DNA from: Demequina gelatinilytica
Lineage (GTDB): Bacteria; Actinomycetota; Actinomycetes; Actinomycetales; Demequinaceae
Direction: 5' to 3'
NCBI RefSeq assembly: GCF_000971115.1
Contig: NZ_BBLV01000010.1
Coordinates: 30,663 to 94,662, forward strand
DNA length: 64,000 nt
The position numbers and the translations under genes are program-made. Shown here in pieces: positions 56,121-64,000 of the stretch. The notes beneath the pieces were generated by a model that was given only the letters and a program-made list of their open reading frames with translations, had not been told where the DNA came from and ran no database searches. Numbering within the stretch: the stretch's first letter is position 1; every line of letters starts with the position of its first letter.

Positions 56121-57290
56121 ATGGGACCGGGGGATCCCGAGGCTCACGGCTCGCGCCTGCCTGCAGCGCTGTCGACGTTCTTCGAGCGACGCGCGGGCGG
56201 TCTGAGCGGCGCCGAGGGCGCCGCGGCGGGGACCGTGCGCACCTTCGCGCTGGTGTCGATCTTCACCACCAGCCTCTTCACGGTGCGCTACGGCATGGAC
56301 GACGCGGTCGCCGCGGGACCGTTGCCGTGGCTCAACGGGCTCGAGATCGCGGCCTTCCTCGCGGTGCTGTTCCTGGTGGCGCGCGGTCGCCAGCTCATGG
56401 CCGCCGTGGTGTACCTCGTGGCCGCCACCGTAGGGATGCTCTACATGGCCGTCCTCATGGGCTGGTCGTCGGGGCATCACCTCTACCTCATCACCTCCTC
56501 GCAGCTGGTGTTCCTCATGTTCACCGAGCGTCAGCGCGCCTGGCGCTGGACCTTCGCGGTGCTGTCCGCCACGGCCTTCATGTACGCGCAGCTCGCCACC
56601 GACAGCGTCGGCAGGTACGCGGATCCGGCCCACATCGCGGACACCTTCGCGATCAACGCGGTGGGCACGGCGACGCTCATGTTCATCCTGTCCGTGGTCG
56701 CGCATCATCGCGCCCGCGCGGCGCGCGCCGAGGCGGAGCGGCTCGCGGCCCATGCCGAGTTCCTGGCCAACACGGACCCGCTCACCGGGCTCGCGAACCG
56801 CCGCCCCGTGACGGCGCGGCTCGAGGAGCTCGCGAACGCGGAGGGCCACGGGTACTGCGTGGCGATCGCGGACCTCGACCGGTTCAAGGCGCTCAACGAC
56901 GTGCACGGGCATGCGTGCGGCGACAGGGTGCTCGCCGAGCTCGGCGACCGCCTGCGCGGGCAGGTGCGCGTGACCGACGCCCTCGGACGCTGGGGCGGCG
57001 AGGAGTTCATCGTGGTGCTCGCGGATTCCACCCTGGTCGACGCAGCCGCCATGATGGAGCGCATGAGAAGGATCGTGGGCGAACGCCCGATCGTGTGCGG
57101 CGACCACGAGCACCAGGTGACGGTGTCGGTCGGTGTGGCGGATGGCGTGGCCGACCGCATGAGCCACCGCGTGGTCAAGAGGGCTGACGACGCCCTCTAC
57201 GACGCGAAGCAGGCGGGCCGCGACTGCGTCCGCATGCGCCCGCTCGGCGAGCCGGGCTCGTCACGCACGTCGGCGCGGCCCGCGAGGTGA
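56121..57290 (+). CDS. Membrane-bound diguanylate cyclase (GGDEF)
   Basis: The 389-residue protein has six predicted membrane helices (about residues 40-210) and a C-terminal GGDEF domain. The active site reads GGEEF (292-296), and the inhibitory-site arginine motif RVTD (283-286) lies five residues before it, so both synthesis of c-di-GMP and product inhibition are expected. NTDPLTGLANRR marks the domain start. GGAGGGAGG precedes the ATG. The stop overlaps the next gene's GTG. The input signal of the membrane part is unknown. Confidence 0.93.
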   Translation: MGPGDPEAHGSRLPAALSTFFERRAGGLSGAEGAAAGTVRTFALVSIFTTSLFTVRYGMDDAVAAGPLPWLNGLEIAAFLAVLFLVARGRQLMAAVVYLVAATVGMLYMAVLMGWSSGHHLYLITSSQLVFLMFTERQRAWRWTFAVLSATAFMYAQLATDSVGRYADPAHIADTFAINAVGTATLMFILSVVAHHRARAARAEAERLAAHAEFLANTDPLTGLANRRPVTARLEELANAEGHGYCVAIADLDRFKALNDVHGHACGDRVLAELGDRLRGQVRVTDALGRWGGEEFIVVLADSTLVDAAAMMERMRRIVGERPIVCGDHEHQVTVSVGVADGVADRMSHRVVKRADDALYDAKQAGRDCVRMRPLGEPGSSRTSARPAR

Positions 57291-58072
57291 CGCGCGAGGA
57301 CACGCGCGGCGCCATCCTCTGGGGCCGCGTGATCGCCGCCGTGCTCGTCGTGGCGCTCGCGGTCGGGGTGTGCGGTGCGCTCGGCTGGTGGCAGTGGACC
57401 CGCGCCTCGACCACGGGCCGCACGGTCCTGCCGGATCCTGCCGTGGCGCTCGCGGAGGTCCTCGAGCCGGCACAGGCCGCCGGCGTCGCGATCGGTCGCC
57501 AGGTGACCGTGACGGGCACCTGGGCCGACCAGGATGCGGCCGTGGTGACAGGGCGCGAGGTAGACGGCGTGGCGGCCGAGATGCTCGTACGTGCGCTCAC
57601 CGTGCCGGCCGCGGAGACCGGCACGGGCGAGGAGGCGACCCTCGCGGTCGTGGTCGGGTGGCGCCCCGAGGGCGACGTGGCCGGACCGGACGATGCGCCG
57701 GGCACGGAGGTCGCGCTCGAGGGCTACCTGCGGGCGCCCGAGGCGTCGACCGCATCGTCCCTCCCTCAGGAGGATCCCGCGGACGGGACGTTCTGGGCCT
57801 CGGCGATGGCCACGTCGGAGCTCGCGCAGGTGTGGCCCGCGCCCATGTACAGCGCGCTCCTGGTGTCCTACCACGGCTCCGAGTCCTGGACCGCGCTCGA
57901 GCCGCTGCCGCCCACCACGGAGATCAACTTCCGCTCCGCGGCGTACGCGATCGAGTGGTGGCTGTTCGGAGGCTTCGCGCTGTTCATCACGGTGCGCTGG
58001 ATACGCGACAATGGTCGCGCGCGCCCGGAGACCCCGGACGATGCGCAAGCCACCGGAGAGGACCACGCGTGA
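57287..58072 (+). CDS. SURF1 family cytochrome oxidase assembly protein
   Basis: SURF1 helps insert heme or copper during assembly of aa3-type cytochrome oxidase. The 261-residue protein has an N-terminal helix ending in LGWWQWTRA, a soluble domain with [12 protein letters not shown] and VVVGWRPEG, and a second helix ([18 protein letters not shown]) near the end, the family topology. The GTG start overlaps the diguanylate-cyclase stop. Three copies of the repeated word lie in poorly conserved loops and the tail (57688, 57752, 58036). Confidence 0.9.
   Translation: MTREDTRGAILWGRVIAAVLVVALAVGVCGALGWWQWTRASTTGRTVLPDPAVALAEVLEPAQAAGVAIGRQVTVTGTWADQDAAVVTGREVDGVAAEMLVRALTVPAAETGTGEEATLAVVVGWRPEGDVAGPDDAPGTEVALEGYLRAPEASTASSLPQEDPADGTFWASAMATSELAQVWPAPMYSALLVSYHGSESWTALEPLPPTTEINFRSAAYAIEWWLFGGFALFITVRWIRDNGRARPETPDDAQATGEDHA
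57688..57760. repeat. Inverted pair of the GGACGATGC word in the SURF1 gene
   Basis: GGACGATGC at 57688-57696 and GCATCGTCC at 57752-57760 are 55 bases apart, encoding PDDAP and TASSL in a loop of the soluble domain. Confidence 0.8.
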
Positions 58073-58416
58073 GCGACGCTTCCAGCAAGATCCCCGGCGC
58101 CCTGGCCCGCTACCGCGTGATGGCCTTCGTGACCGGCACGCTGCTCATCGTCGTGTTCCTCGGCATGCTGCGGTACCTGCCCGGCCTGGAGGACCTCAAG
58201 GCGACCCTGGACCCCGCGATGCTGGTGATCGCGCAGATCCACGGCTTCGTCTACATGGTCTACCTGGTCACGGTGCTGCAGCTGTGGCTCCTCATGCGGT
58301 GGGACGTCCCGCGCGTGATCTACATGGCCGCGGGCGGCATCGTCCCTCTGCTGTCGTTCTTCGCCGAGCGCCGCGTGCACGCGGAGGTGCTCGACACCCT
58401 GGAGGTTCAGAAGTGA
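58069..58416 (+). CDS. DUF3817 membrane protein
   Basis: The 115-residue protein has three membrane helices and the DUF3817 pattern: [38 protein letters not shown] and the last helix with [16 protein letters not shown]. The start overlaps the SURF1 stop by four bases and the end overlaps guaA by four, so it belongs to this operon. The family is common in Actinobacteria next to guaA or SURF1; function unknown. Confidence 0.88.
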   Translation: MSDASSKIPGALARYRVMAFVTGTLLIVVFLGMLRYLPGLEDLKATLDPAMLVIAQIHGFVYMVYLVTVLQLWLLMRWDVPRVIYMAAGGIVPLLSFFAERRVHAEVLDTLEVQK

Positions 58417-59984
58417 CCGAGACCCAGCACCGTCCCGTCCTCGTCGTCGACTGCGGCGCGCAGTACGCGCAGCTCATCGCGCGCCGCGTGCGCGAGGCGA
58501 ACGTCTACTCCGAGGTGGTCCCGCACAGCATGTCCGCCGCGGACATGCTCGCCAAGGACCCCGCCGCGGTGATCCTGTCGGGCGGACCGTCCTCCGTGTA
58601 CGAGGACGGCGCCCCGCAGATCGACCCCGCGCTGTTCGACGCCGGCGTGCCCGTCATGGGCATCTGCTACGGCTTCCAGGCGATGGCGCAGGCCATGGGC
58701 GGCACGGTCGCCAAGACCGGTCTGCGCGAGTACGGCCGCACGCAGGCCTCGGTGTCGGATGCCGGCACCGCGCTCGCGGGCAGCCCGGCCGTCCAGGAGG
58801 TCTGGATGAGCCACGGCGACTCCGTGCAGTCCGCGCCTCCCGGCTTCGAGGTGCTCGCGACCACCGAGGGCGCGCCCGTCGCGGCCTTCGAGAACCTCGA
58901 CAAGCGCATGTGCGGCGTGCAGTGGCACCCCGAGGTCAAGCACTCTCCGCTCGGCCAGCACGCGATCGAGAACTTCCTCTACAACGTCGCGGGCCTCCAG
59001 CCCGACTGGACGCCCTCGAACGTCATCGATGAGCAGGTCGCGCTCATCCGCGAGCAGGTCGGCGACAAGCGCGTCATCTGCGCGCTCTCCGGCGGCGTCG
59101 ACTCGGCGGTGGCGGCGGCGCTGGTCCAGAAGGCCGTGGGCGACCAGCTGACGTGCATCCACGTGGACCACGGCCTCATGCGTGCCGGCGAGGTCGAGCA
59201 GATCGAGAAGGACTTCGTCGCCTCGACCGGCGTGCGCCTCATCATCCGTGACGAGAAGGAGCGCTTCCTGTCCGCGCTCGCGGGCGTGAGCGACCCGGAG
59301 ACCAAGCGCAAGATCATCGGCCGCGAGTTCATCCGCGTGTTCGAGGACTCGGCGCGCCAGGTGGTCGAGGAGGCCGGCGCGCACGGCGAGGACGTCGAGT
59401 TCCTGGTGCAGGGCACCCTGTACCCCGACGTGGTCGAGTCCGGCGGCGGCGAGGGCGCGGCGAACATCAAGAGCCACCACAACGTGGGCGGCCTGCCCGA
59501 CGACCTCCAGTTCTCGCTGGTGGAGCCGCTGCGTGCGCTGTTCAAGGACGAGGTCCGCGCGGTGGGCCGCGAGCTGGGCATCCCCGAGGAGATCGTCGGC
59601 CGTCAGCCGTTCCCGGGCCCCGGTCTGGGCATCCGCATCATCGGCGAGGTCACGTGGGAGCGCCTCGAGATCCTGCGCCGGGCCGACGCGATCGCGCGCG
59701 AGGAGCTCACCAAGGCCGGCCTGGACCAGTCCATCTGGCAGTGCCCGGTGGTGCTGCTCGCCGACGTCCGCTCCGTGGGCGTGCAGGGCGACGGCCGCAC
59801 CTACGGCCACCCCGTGGTGCTGCGCCCGGTGTCCTCCGAGGACGCCATGACCGCCGACTGGTCGCGCGTGCCCTACGAGGTCCTCGCGCACATCTCCAAC
59901 CGCATCACCAACGAGGTGGCGGAGGTCAACCGCGTGGTGCTCGACGTCACGAGCAAGCCGCCGGGCACCATCGAGTGGGAGTGA
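58413..59984 (+). CDS. guaA: GMP synthase (glutamine-hydrolysing)
   Basis: GuaA converts XMP to GMP. The 523-residue protein has the class I GATase domain with the nucleophile cysteine in [13 protein letters not shown], a Gln-site region [10 protein letters not shown] and QWHPEVKHS. The ATP-pyrophosphatase domain follows with [10 protein letters not shown], and the XMP-binding C-terminus ends with KPPGTIEWE. The GTG overlaps the DUF3817 stop. guaB (29260) supplies its substrate. Confidence 0.98.
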   Translation: MTETQHRPVLVVDCGAQYAQLIARRVREANVYSEVVPHSMSAADMLAKDPAAVILSGGPSSVYEDGAPQIDPALFDAGVPVMGICYGFQAMAQAMGGTVAKTGLREYGRTQASVSDAGTALAGSPAVQEVWMSHGDSVQSAPPGFEVLATTEGAPVAAFENLDKRMCGVQWHPEVKHSPLGQHAIENFLYNVAGLQPDWTPSNVIDEQVALIREQVGDKRVICALSGGVDSAVAAALVQKAVGDQLTCIHVDHGLMRAGEVEQIEKDFVASTGVRLIIRDEKERFLSALAGVSDPETKRKIIGREFIRVFEDSARQVVEEAGAHGEDVEFLVQGTLYPDVVESGGGEGAANIKSHHNVGGLPDDLQFSLVEPLRALFKDEVRAVGRELGIPEEIVGRQPFPGPGLGIRIIGEVTWERLEILRRADAIAREELTKAGLDQSIWQCPVVLLADVRSVGVQGDGRTYGHPVVLRPVSSEDAMTADWSRVPYEVLAHISNRITNEVAEVNRVVLDVTSKPPGTIEWE

Positions 59985-60090
59985 CCCGCTCGATCCTCGC
60001 GATCGGCGCCTCACGAGGTGCTCGGTGCTCGAATCCGTGGATGGTGAGCACTCACCACCTCCCAGGGCGCCGGCGTCGGGGTTGAGCGGC

Positions 60091-60139
60091 GCAGAAGGGG
60101 CCGGGCACATCGGTAGACGATGCGCCCGGCCCCTTCTGC
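60091..60139. terminator. Bidirectional terminator hairpin after guaA
   Basis: GCAGAAGGGGCCGGGC (60091-60106) pairs perfectly with GCCCGGCCCCTTCTGC (60124-60139) between the convergent guaA and small membrane-protein genes. The loop holds AGACGATGC, one base from the repeated word, and a CATCG that can pair with its CGATG. Confidence 0.7.
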
Positions 60140-60147
60140 GTGCGCGG

Positions 60148-60458
<311 letters not shown>

Positions 60459-60462
<4 letters not shown>

Positions 60463-62051
60463 GATGCGACCTCCTCGATCACGATGGTGGCGTAGCCGTC
60501 CGTGCTCGACGAGGCGTCGAGCGTGAGCAGCGGCTCGCCGGGGTTGGACAGGGTCAGCGGCTCGCCCGCGTACATGTCGCACGCGACACCGCGGTCGGGC
60601 CAGTAGACCGAGGTGGGGACCGCCTGGTCCGTCGCGATCTCGAGCGAACCGCCCGTGGCGATCCGCACGGTGGTGAACGCGGCGGTGACTGCCGCGGTGG
60701 TCGGCTCCTCGAGCGCGGTCTCGGAGACGAGCCCGCGCGACATGCCGTCCGAGACCGGGGTCTCCTCGGTCGCGTAGCAGCCGGCCGGGAGGGTGATGGT
60801 CGCGTAGTCGCCGTCGAACGCGGCCAGGGCGTCGTACGGGGAGGCCTCGGGCTCGGGCACGGTCGACGCGGACTCCTCGACGTTCGGGTCCCCGATGCCG
60901 ATGTGGATGCCGCCACCGTCGATCTGCACGTCCGGGTAGTACGGCTCGGCCCAGCTGCCGCGGACGTCGTCGGCCTTGGCGATGAAGATCGCCGTCGGGA
61001 TGAGCATGAGCGCGGAGGCGAAGGCCAGGAAGCCGAGCCGGCGACCGCTCAGCGCGACGAGCATGAGGATCACGCCCACACCGGTGACGAACAGCGCGCC
61101 CCACGCGACCAGCGGCTGCACCGCGAGGTCGCCCTGACGGTCCGCGATCGCGATGCCGGCGATCGACAGGATCAGCCAGGCGAGCGTGAGCAGGTAGAAG
61201 GGTGCGCCGGGACCCGGCACTCGCGGCGGGCGCGGGGGGCGGGGCGGCGCGACCGGCGGTGCGGTGTACGGGGCGCCGTACGGCGTCGCAGAGGTGGCGC
61301 CGGACTGCGCGGCGGCCGCGTGCGCCGCCGCTGCCGCATCGTCCGCGGCCTGCTGGGCCGACGCGACCGCCTCGTCGGTCGTCGAGGAGACGTCCGTCGC
61401 GACCTGCTCCGCGACCGCTGCGCGGTAGGCGTGACGCTCGTCACGGCGCTCCTGGCGCGCGGCCTCGCGCTGCGCGCGGCGGTCGGCGGCCCACTGCGGC
61501 GGGGCGGCGTACACCGGGGCCCCGCCGGGACCGGGAGGCGGGGTCGGGCCGCCGCGGTGGCCGTCGCGGCGCACCAGGTAGATGATCAGCCCGATGATCG
61601 CGCCGATCACGCCCAGCGGCACCACGACCATCGCGACCACCGCCGCGATGCGGAAGACGCCCCCGCCCATGCCGTCGTCCCAGACGGCGTTCGACGACCA
61701 CGACCACGGTCCTGCGTTGTCGAGGGACGCGAGGCCCGCGAGGGCCACCAGCGAGATCACCACGAGCGCACCCACGTTCGGCACGCCTCGCCCGAAGTCC
61801 TGCGCGATGATCCGCCCGCGTCGGTCAGGCAGCAGCGCCCATGCCGCCGCGTAGGCGAGGAGCACGATGCCGTTGAGCACGATCGCGAGCCCCACGAGGC
61901 CCACGCGGGTCCACGCTCGCGACCAGCCGAGGCGTTCGGCGACGCCGGCCGTGACGCCGCTGAACACACGCGCGTCGGAACGGGTGAGCCCCCATCCGCG
62001 GATGGTGGTGAAGAACCCGGCCTCGGGAGGCGGGGTCTGCTGGTCGGTCAT
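60459..62051 (-). CDS. PspC-domain membrane protein
   Basis: The 530-residue protein starts with a PspC domain (about residues 15-75: LTRSDARVFSGVTAGVAERL; WTRVGLVGLAIVLNGIVLLA), then further membrane helices, a long Ala/Gln/Pro-rich cytoplasmic linker, more helices and a C-terminal beta-rich extracytoplasmic region. GGAGGACAAGAC precedes the ATG. It is divergent from a histidine-kinase/response-regulator pair. This arrangement is known in Actinobacteria and is linked to envelope-stress sensing. Confidence 0.88.
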
Positions 62052-62202
62052 GTCTTGTCCTCCGATCTCACTCGAGTCTCGCGCCGGGGCACGCGTCCGC
62101 GCTATGAGGGAAGGCCCTGATTCGGACCCTGATCCTGGGCCGGGTCGCGCATCGTCCCGGAGGCCGAGGTCGGCGTGCGGGGCCCTGTGCCAAGGTGGAG
62201 CC

Positions 62203-63222
62203 ATGACGGCCACCAGCATGCGTATCGCGCGCCCGCTCGAGCGGCGTTCGCCTGCCGTGCAGTGGTGGCGCGCGACCGTGGGGCTGGTGCTGCTGGTGAT
62301 CGCCGCGGTGATGCTGGTGCGCCGCTACGAGTGGGCGAACCTCGCGTGGTGGCTGATGCCGCTGCTGCTGTTCGTGGTCGCGGTCGTGCTGGTGTGGAGC
62401 CCGCTCGAGAACGCCGTGCAGCTCGATGCGCGGCGCCCGGACGTGGGCGGGCTCTTCTCCCGGGACGCGTGGCTCCGGGCGGTGGGCGGGGTGGCGCTCG
62501 CGATCGGCGCGCTCGGCCTGTTCGCCGCGGGGACGTCCGGGTGGAACCAGGTGACGCGCGCGATCGTGGTGCCGACGGTGGTCGCCGCGGGCATCGCGCT
62601 GGTGCTCGCGCCGTGGTGGCTGCGGCTGATCCGTCAGGTGGGGGTCGAGCGCGAGCGCCGCGTACGCGAGTTCGAGCGTGCCGAGATCGCGGCGCACCTG
62701 CACGACTCGGTGCTCCAGACCCTGACCCTGATCCGTGCGAAGGCAGACGACCCCGCTGCGGTCGCGCGCCTCGCACGAGCGCAGGAACGCGACCTGCGGG
62801 CGTACCTCTACCAGGACCGCCGCAGCACCCAGGAGTCGGTCGCGACCGCGCTCGGAGCGGCGGTGGCCGAGGTCGAGGACACGCACGGGGTCGAGGTCGA
62901 GGTGGTGACGGTCGGCGATGCGCCGACCACGCCCGGGCTCGCCGCCGCGGTGCAGGCCGTGCGCGAGGCCGTGCTCAACGCGGCGCGCCACGGCGCGGCG
63001 CCCTACTCGGTCTACGCCGAGGTCACCGCTGCCGGGCTCGAGGTCTTCGTGCGCGACGGCGGCCCGGGCTTCGATCCGGCGGCGGTGCCGTCGGGCCGGC
63101 TCGGGATCCGGGAGTCGATCATCCATCGCGTCGAGCGGCATGGCGGGACGGCCGAGGTCTCGTCCGCACCCGGGAGTCGCACCGAGGTGACCATCACGAT
63201 GCCCCGGGAGGAGCAGCCATGA
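62203..63222 (+). CDS. Sensor histidine kinase (HisKA_3 type)
   Basis: The 339-residue protein has four membrane helices up to about residue 140, then a dimerisation domain with the phosphorylatable His167 in AAHLHDSVLQTL, and a short ATPase domain (N box AVREAVLNAARHG; FVRDGGPGFDP; GRLGIRESI). It fits the NarL/LiaS-type kinases paired with PspC proteins. AAGGTGGAG precedes the ATG. Its TGA overlaps the response-regulator ATG. Confidence 0.92.
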   Translation: MTATSMRIARPLERRSPAVQWWRATVGLVLLVIAAVMLVRRYEWANLAWWLMPLLLFVVAVVLVWSPLENAVQLDARRPDVGGLFSRDAWLRAVGGVALAIGALGLFAAGTSGWNQVTRAIVVPTVVAAGIALVLAPWWLRLIRQVGVERERRVREFERAEIAAHLHDSVLQTLTLIRAKADDPAAVARLARAQERDLRAYLYQDRRSTQESVATALGAAVAEVEDTHGVEVEVVTVGDAPTTPGLAAAVQAVREAVLNAARHGAAPYSVYAEVTAAGLEVFVRDGGPGFDPAAVPSGRLGIRESIIHRVERHGGTAEVSSAPGSRTEVTITMPREEQP

Positions 63223-63869
63223 CCGTATCCGTGGTGATCGTGGACGACCACGACGTCATCCGTGTGGGGGTCCGGGAGAGCCTCGACGACGACATCGAGG
63301 TGATCGGGGAGGCCCGCGACGTCGAGTCGGCCGTCGCGGTGGTGCGCGAGGCGCAGCCGCAGGTGGTGATCCTCGACGTGCACCTGCCGGGCGGGACCGG
63401 CGGCGGGGCGCTCGACGTGCTCGCCGAGATCCTGCATCGGCCGGGCGCGCCCCGCGTGCTCGCGCTCTCCGTGTCCGACGCCGCGGAGGACGTGGTCGCG
63501 ACCGTGCGGGCCGGGGCCCGGGGGTACGTCACCAAGTCCATCTCCGGACCCGACCTGTCGGATGCGGTGAGGCGCGTGGCGACCGGCGATGCCGTGTTCT
63601 CGCCGCGCCTGGCCGGGTTCGTGCTCGACGCGTTCGGCGCCGCCGGCGGCGAGGTCGCGGCGGCCGACGAGGACCTCGACAAGCTCACCGAGCGCGAGCA
63701 GGAGGTCATGCGGCTCATCGCACGCGGCTACACGTACCGCGAGGTCGGGGAGAAGCTGTTCATCTCCGTCAAGACCGTCGAGACCCATGTGGGCAAGGTG
63801 CTGCACAAGCTGCAGCTGTCCAACCGGCACGAGCTCGCGCACTGGGCCGCGCAGCGCCGCATCGTCTAG
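63219..63869 (+). CDS. NarL/LiaR-type response regulator
   Basis: The 216-residue protein has a receiver domain with phospho-acceptor Asp53 (VILDVHLPGG), VDDHD at the start and a GYVTKS switch lysine, and a LuxR-type HTH domain (LTEREQEVMRLIARG; VGEKLFISVKTVETHVGKVL). It overlaps the kinase gene by four bases and should regulate envelope-stress genes, possibly including the divergent PspC operon. The C-terminus ends in RRIV. Confidence 0.94.
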   Translation: MTVSVVIVDDHDVIRVGVRESLDDDIEVIGEARDVESAVAVVREAQPQVVILDVHLPGGTGGGALDVLAEILHRPGAPRVLALSVSDAAEDVVATVRAGARGYVTKSISGPDLSDAVRRVATGDAVFSPRLAGFVLDAFGAAGGEVAAADEDLDKLTEREQEVMRLIARGYTYREVGEKLFISVKTVETHVGKVLHKLQLSNRHELAHWAAQRRIV

Positions 63870-63889
63870 CCCCACCCCGCTCCCGGCGT

Positions 63890-63963
63890 GCAAGCGTTTA
63901 CCCCGCCCGATGCTGACCGAAATGGCGGTCGATCGGGCACTCGCAGTCGGGGTAAACGCTTGC
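63890..63963. repeat. Intergenic inverted repeat, family 2 copy 2 (terminator-like)
   Basis: GCAAGCGTTTACCCCG (63890-63905) and CGGGGTAAACGCTTGC (63948-63963) are perfect 16-base arms with a nested inner stem around GACCG/CGGTC. It follows the response-regulator gene. The right arm matches the element at 31551-31616. Confidence 0.75.
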
Positions 63964-64000
63964 GCGATCGAGGGGCGGGGGCGCGGGGCGGGGGCGGGGG

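Noticed and set aside
60025..60065. A tRNA-like stretch (TCGAATCC) after guaA
   Set aside because: No acceptor or anticodon arms can be paired around it. It more likely forms GAGGTG/CACCTC stems in the spacer.
63970..64000. G-rich run at the window end as a G-quadruplex
   Set aside because: It has suitable G runs but lies at the cut edge of the window with no gene context to judge it.

Overview
This is chromosomal DNA from a high-GC actinobacterium. Gene order, WhiB, LysE/LysG, SURF1 and PspC-kinase signatures, GTG/TTG starts and leaderless promoters point to Micrococcales, perhaps near Cellulomonadaceae/Demequinaceae; the family is an inference. No phage, integrase, IS transposase, CRISPR array, rRNA or tRNA gene was recognised. 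Almost all of the window is coding.

Region by region. 1-12 kb is the end of the ribosomal-protein super-operon (rplF, rplR, rpsE, rpmD, rplO, secY, adk, map), three paralogous leucine-rich-repeat-variant genes, then infA, rpmJ, rpsM, rpsK, rpoA, rplQ, truA and the rplM-rpsI pair. 12-25 kb is a cell-wall and tRNA-modification block: glmM, a DedA protein, a methyltransferase, coaA, glmS, acpS, alr, tsaE, tsaB, rimI, a nitroreductase, tsaD and a NagZ-like lipoprotein. 24.5-36 kb holds the divergent lysG/lysE pair, a broken acetyltransferase, a double-HTH protein, a THUMP-like methyltransferase, groES with a CIRCE operator, a WhiB3/WhiD regulator, guaB, a TauE-like permease, glutamate dehydrogenase, an exonuclease, guaB3 and a YdeI protein. 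35.7-43.8 kb holds an MDH-like/ACT pair, an HMA-permease-cupredoxin fusion, an Uup-like ABC-F ATPase and small enzymes. 43.8-56 kb has a chemoreceptor, a secreted Ig-like protein and the phosphoketolase-AckA-Pta acetate module, interrupted by an unfamiliar secreted-protein/membrane-protein pair. 56-64 kb has a diguanylate cyclase, SURF1, DUF3817, guaA and a PspC/two-component envelope-stress locus.

How the genes work together. Phosphoketolase, phosphotransacetylase and acetate kinase form a pathway from sugar phosphates to acetate and ATP, and a LacI-type palindrome lies just upstream of the phosphoketolase. GlmS and GlmM feed UDP-GlcNAc synthesis, and Alr supplies D-alanine. TsaB, TsaD and TsaE make the t6A tRNA modification. 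GuaB and GuaA make GMP. A chemoreceptor suggests motility.

The most unusual signal is not a gene. The nonamer GGACGATGC or its complement GCATCGTCC occurs 35 times by my hand count, almost equally on both strands, where base composition predicts about one. Copies lie in spacers and in low-constraint linkers in several reading frames, sometimes as inverted pairs, and one-mismatch versions form the arms of likely terminators. The pattern resembles the DNA uptake sequences of Neisseria and Pasteurellaceae. Two families of intergenic inverted repeats are also present in two copies each.
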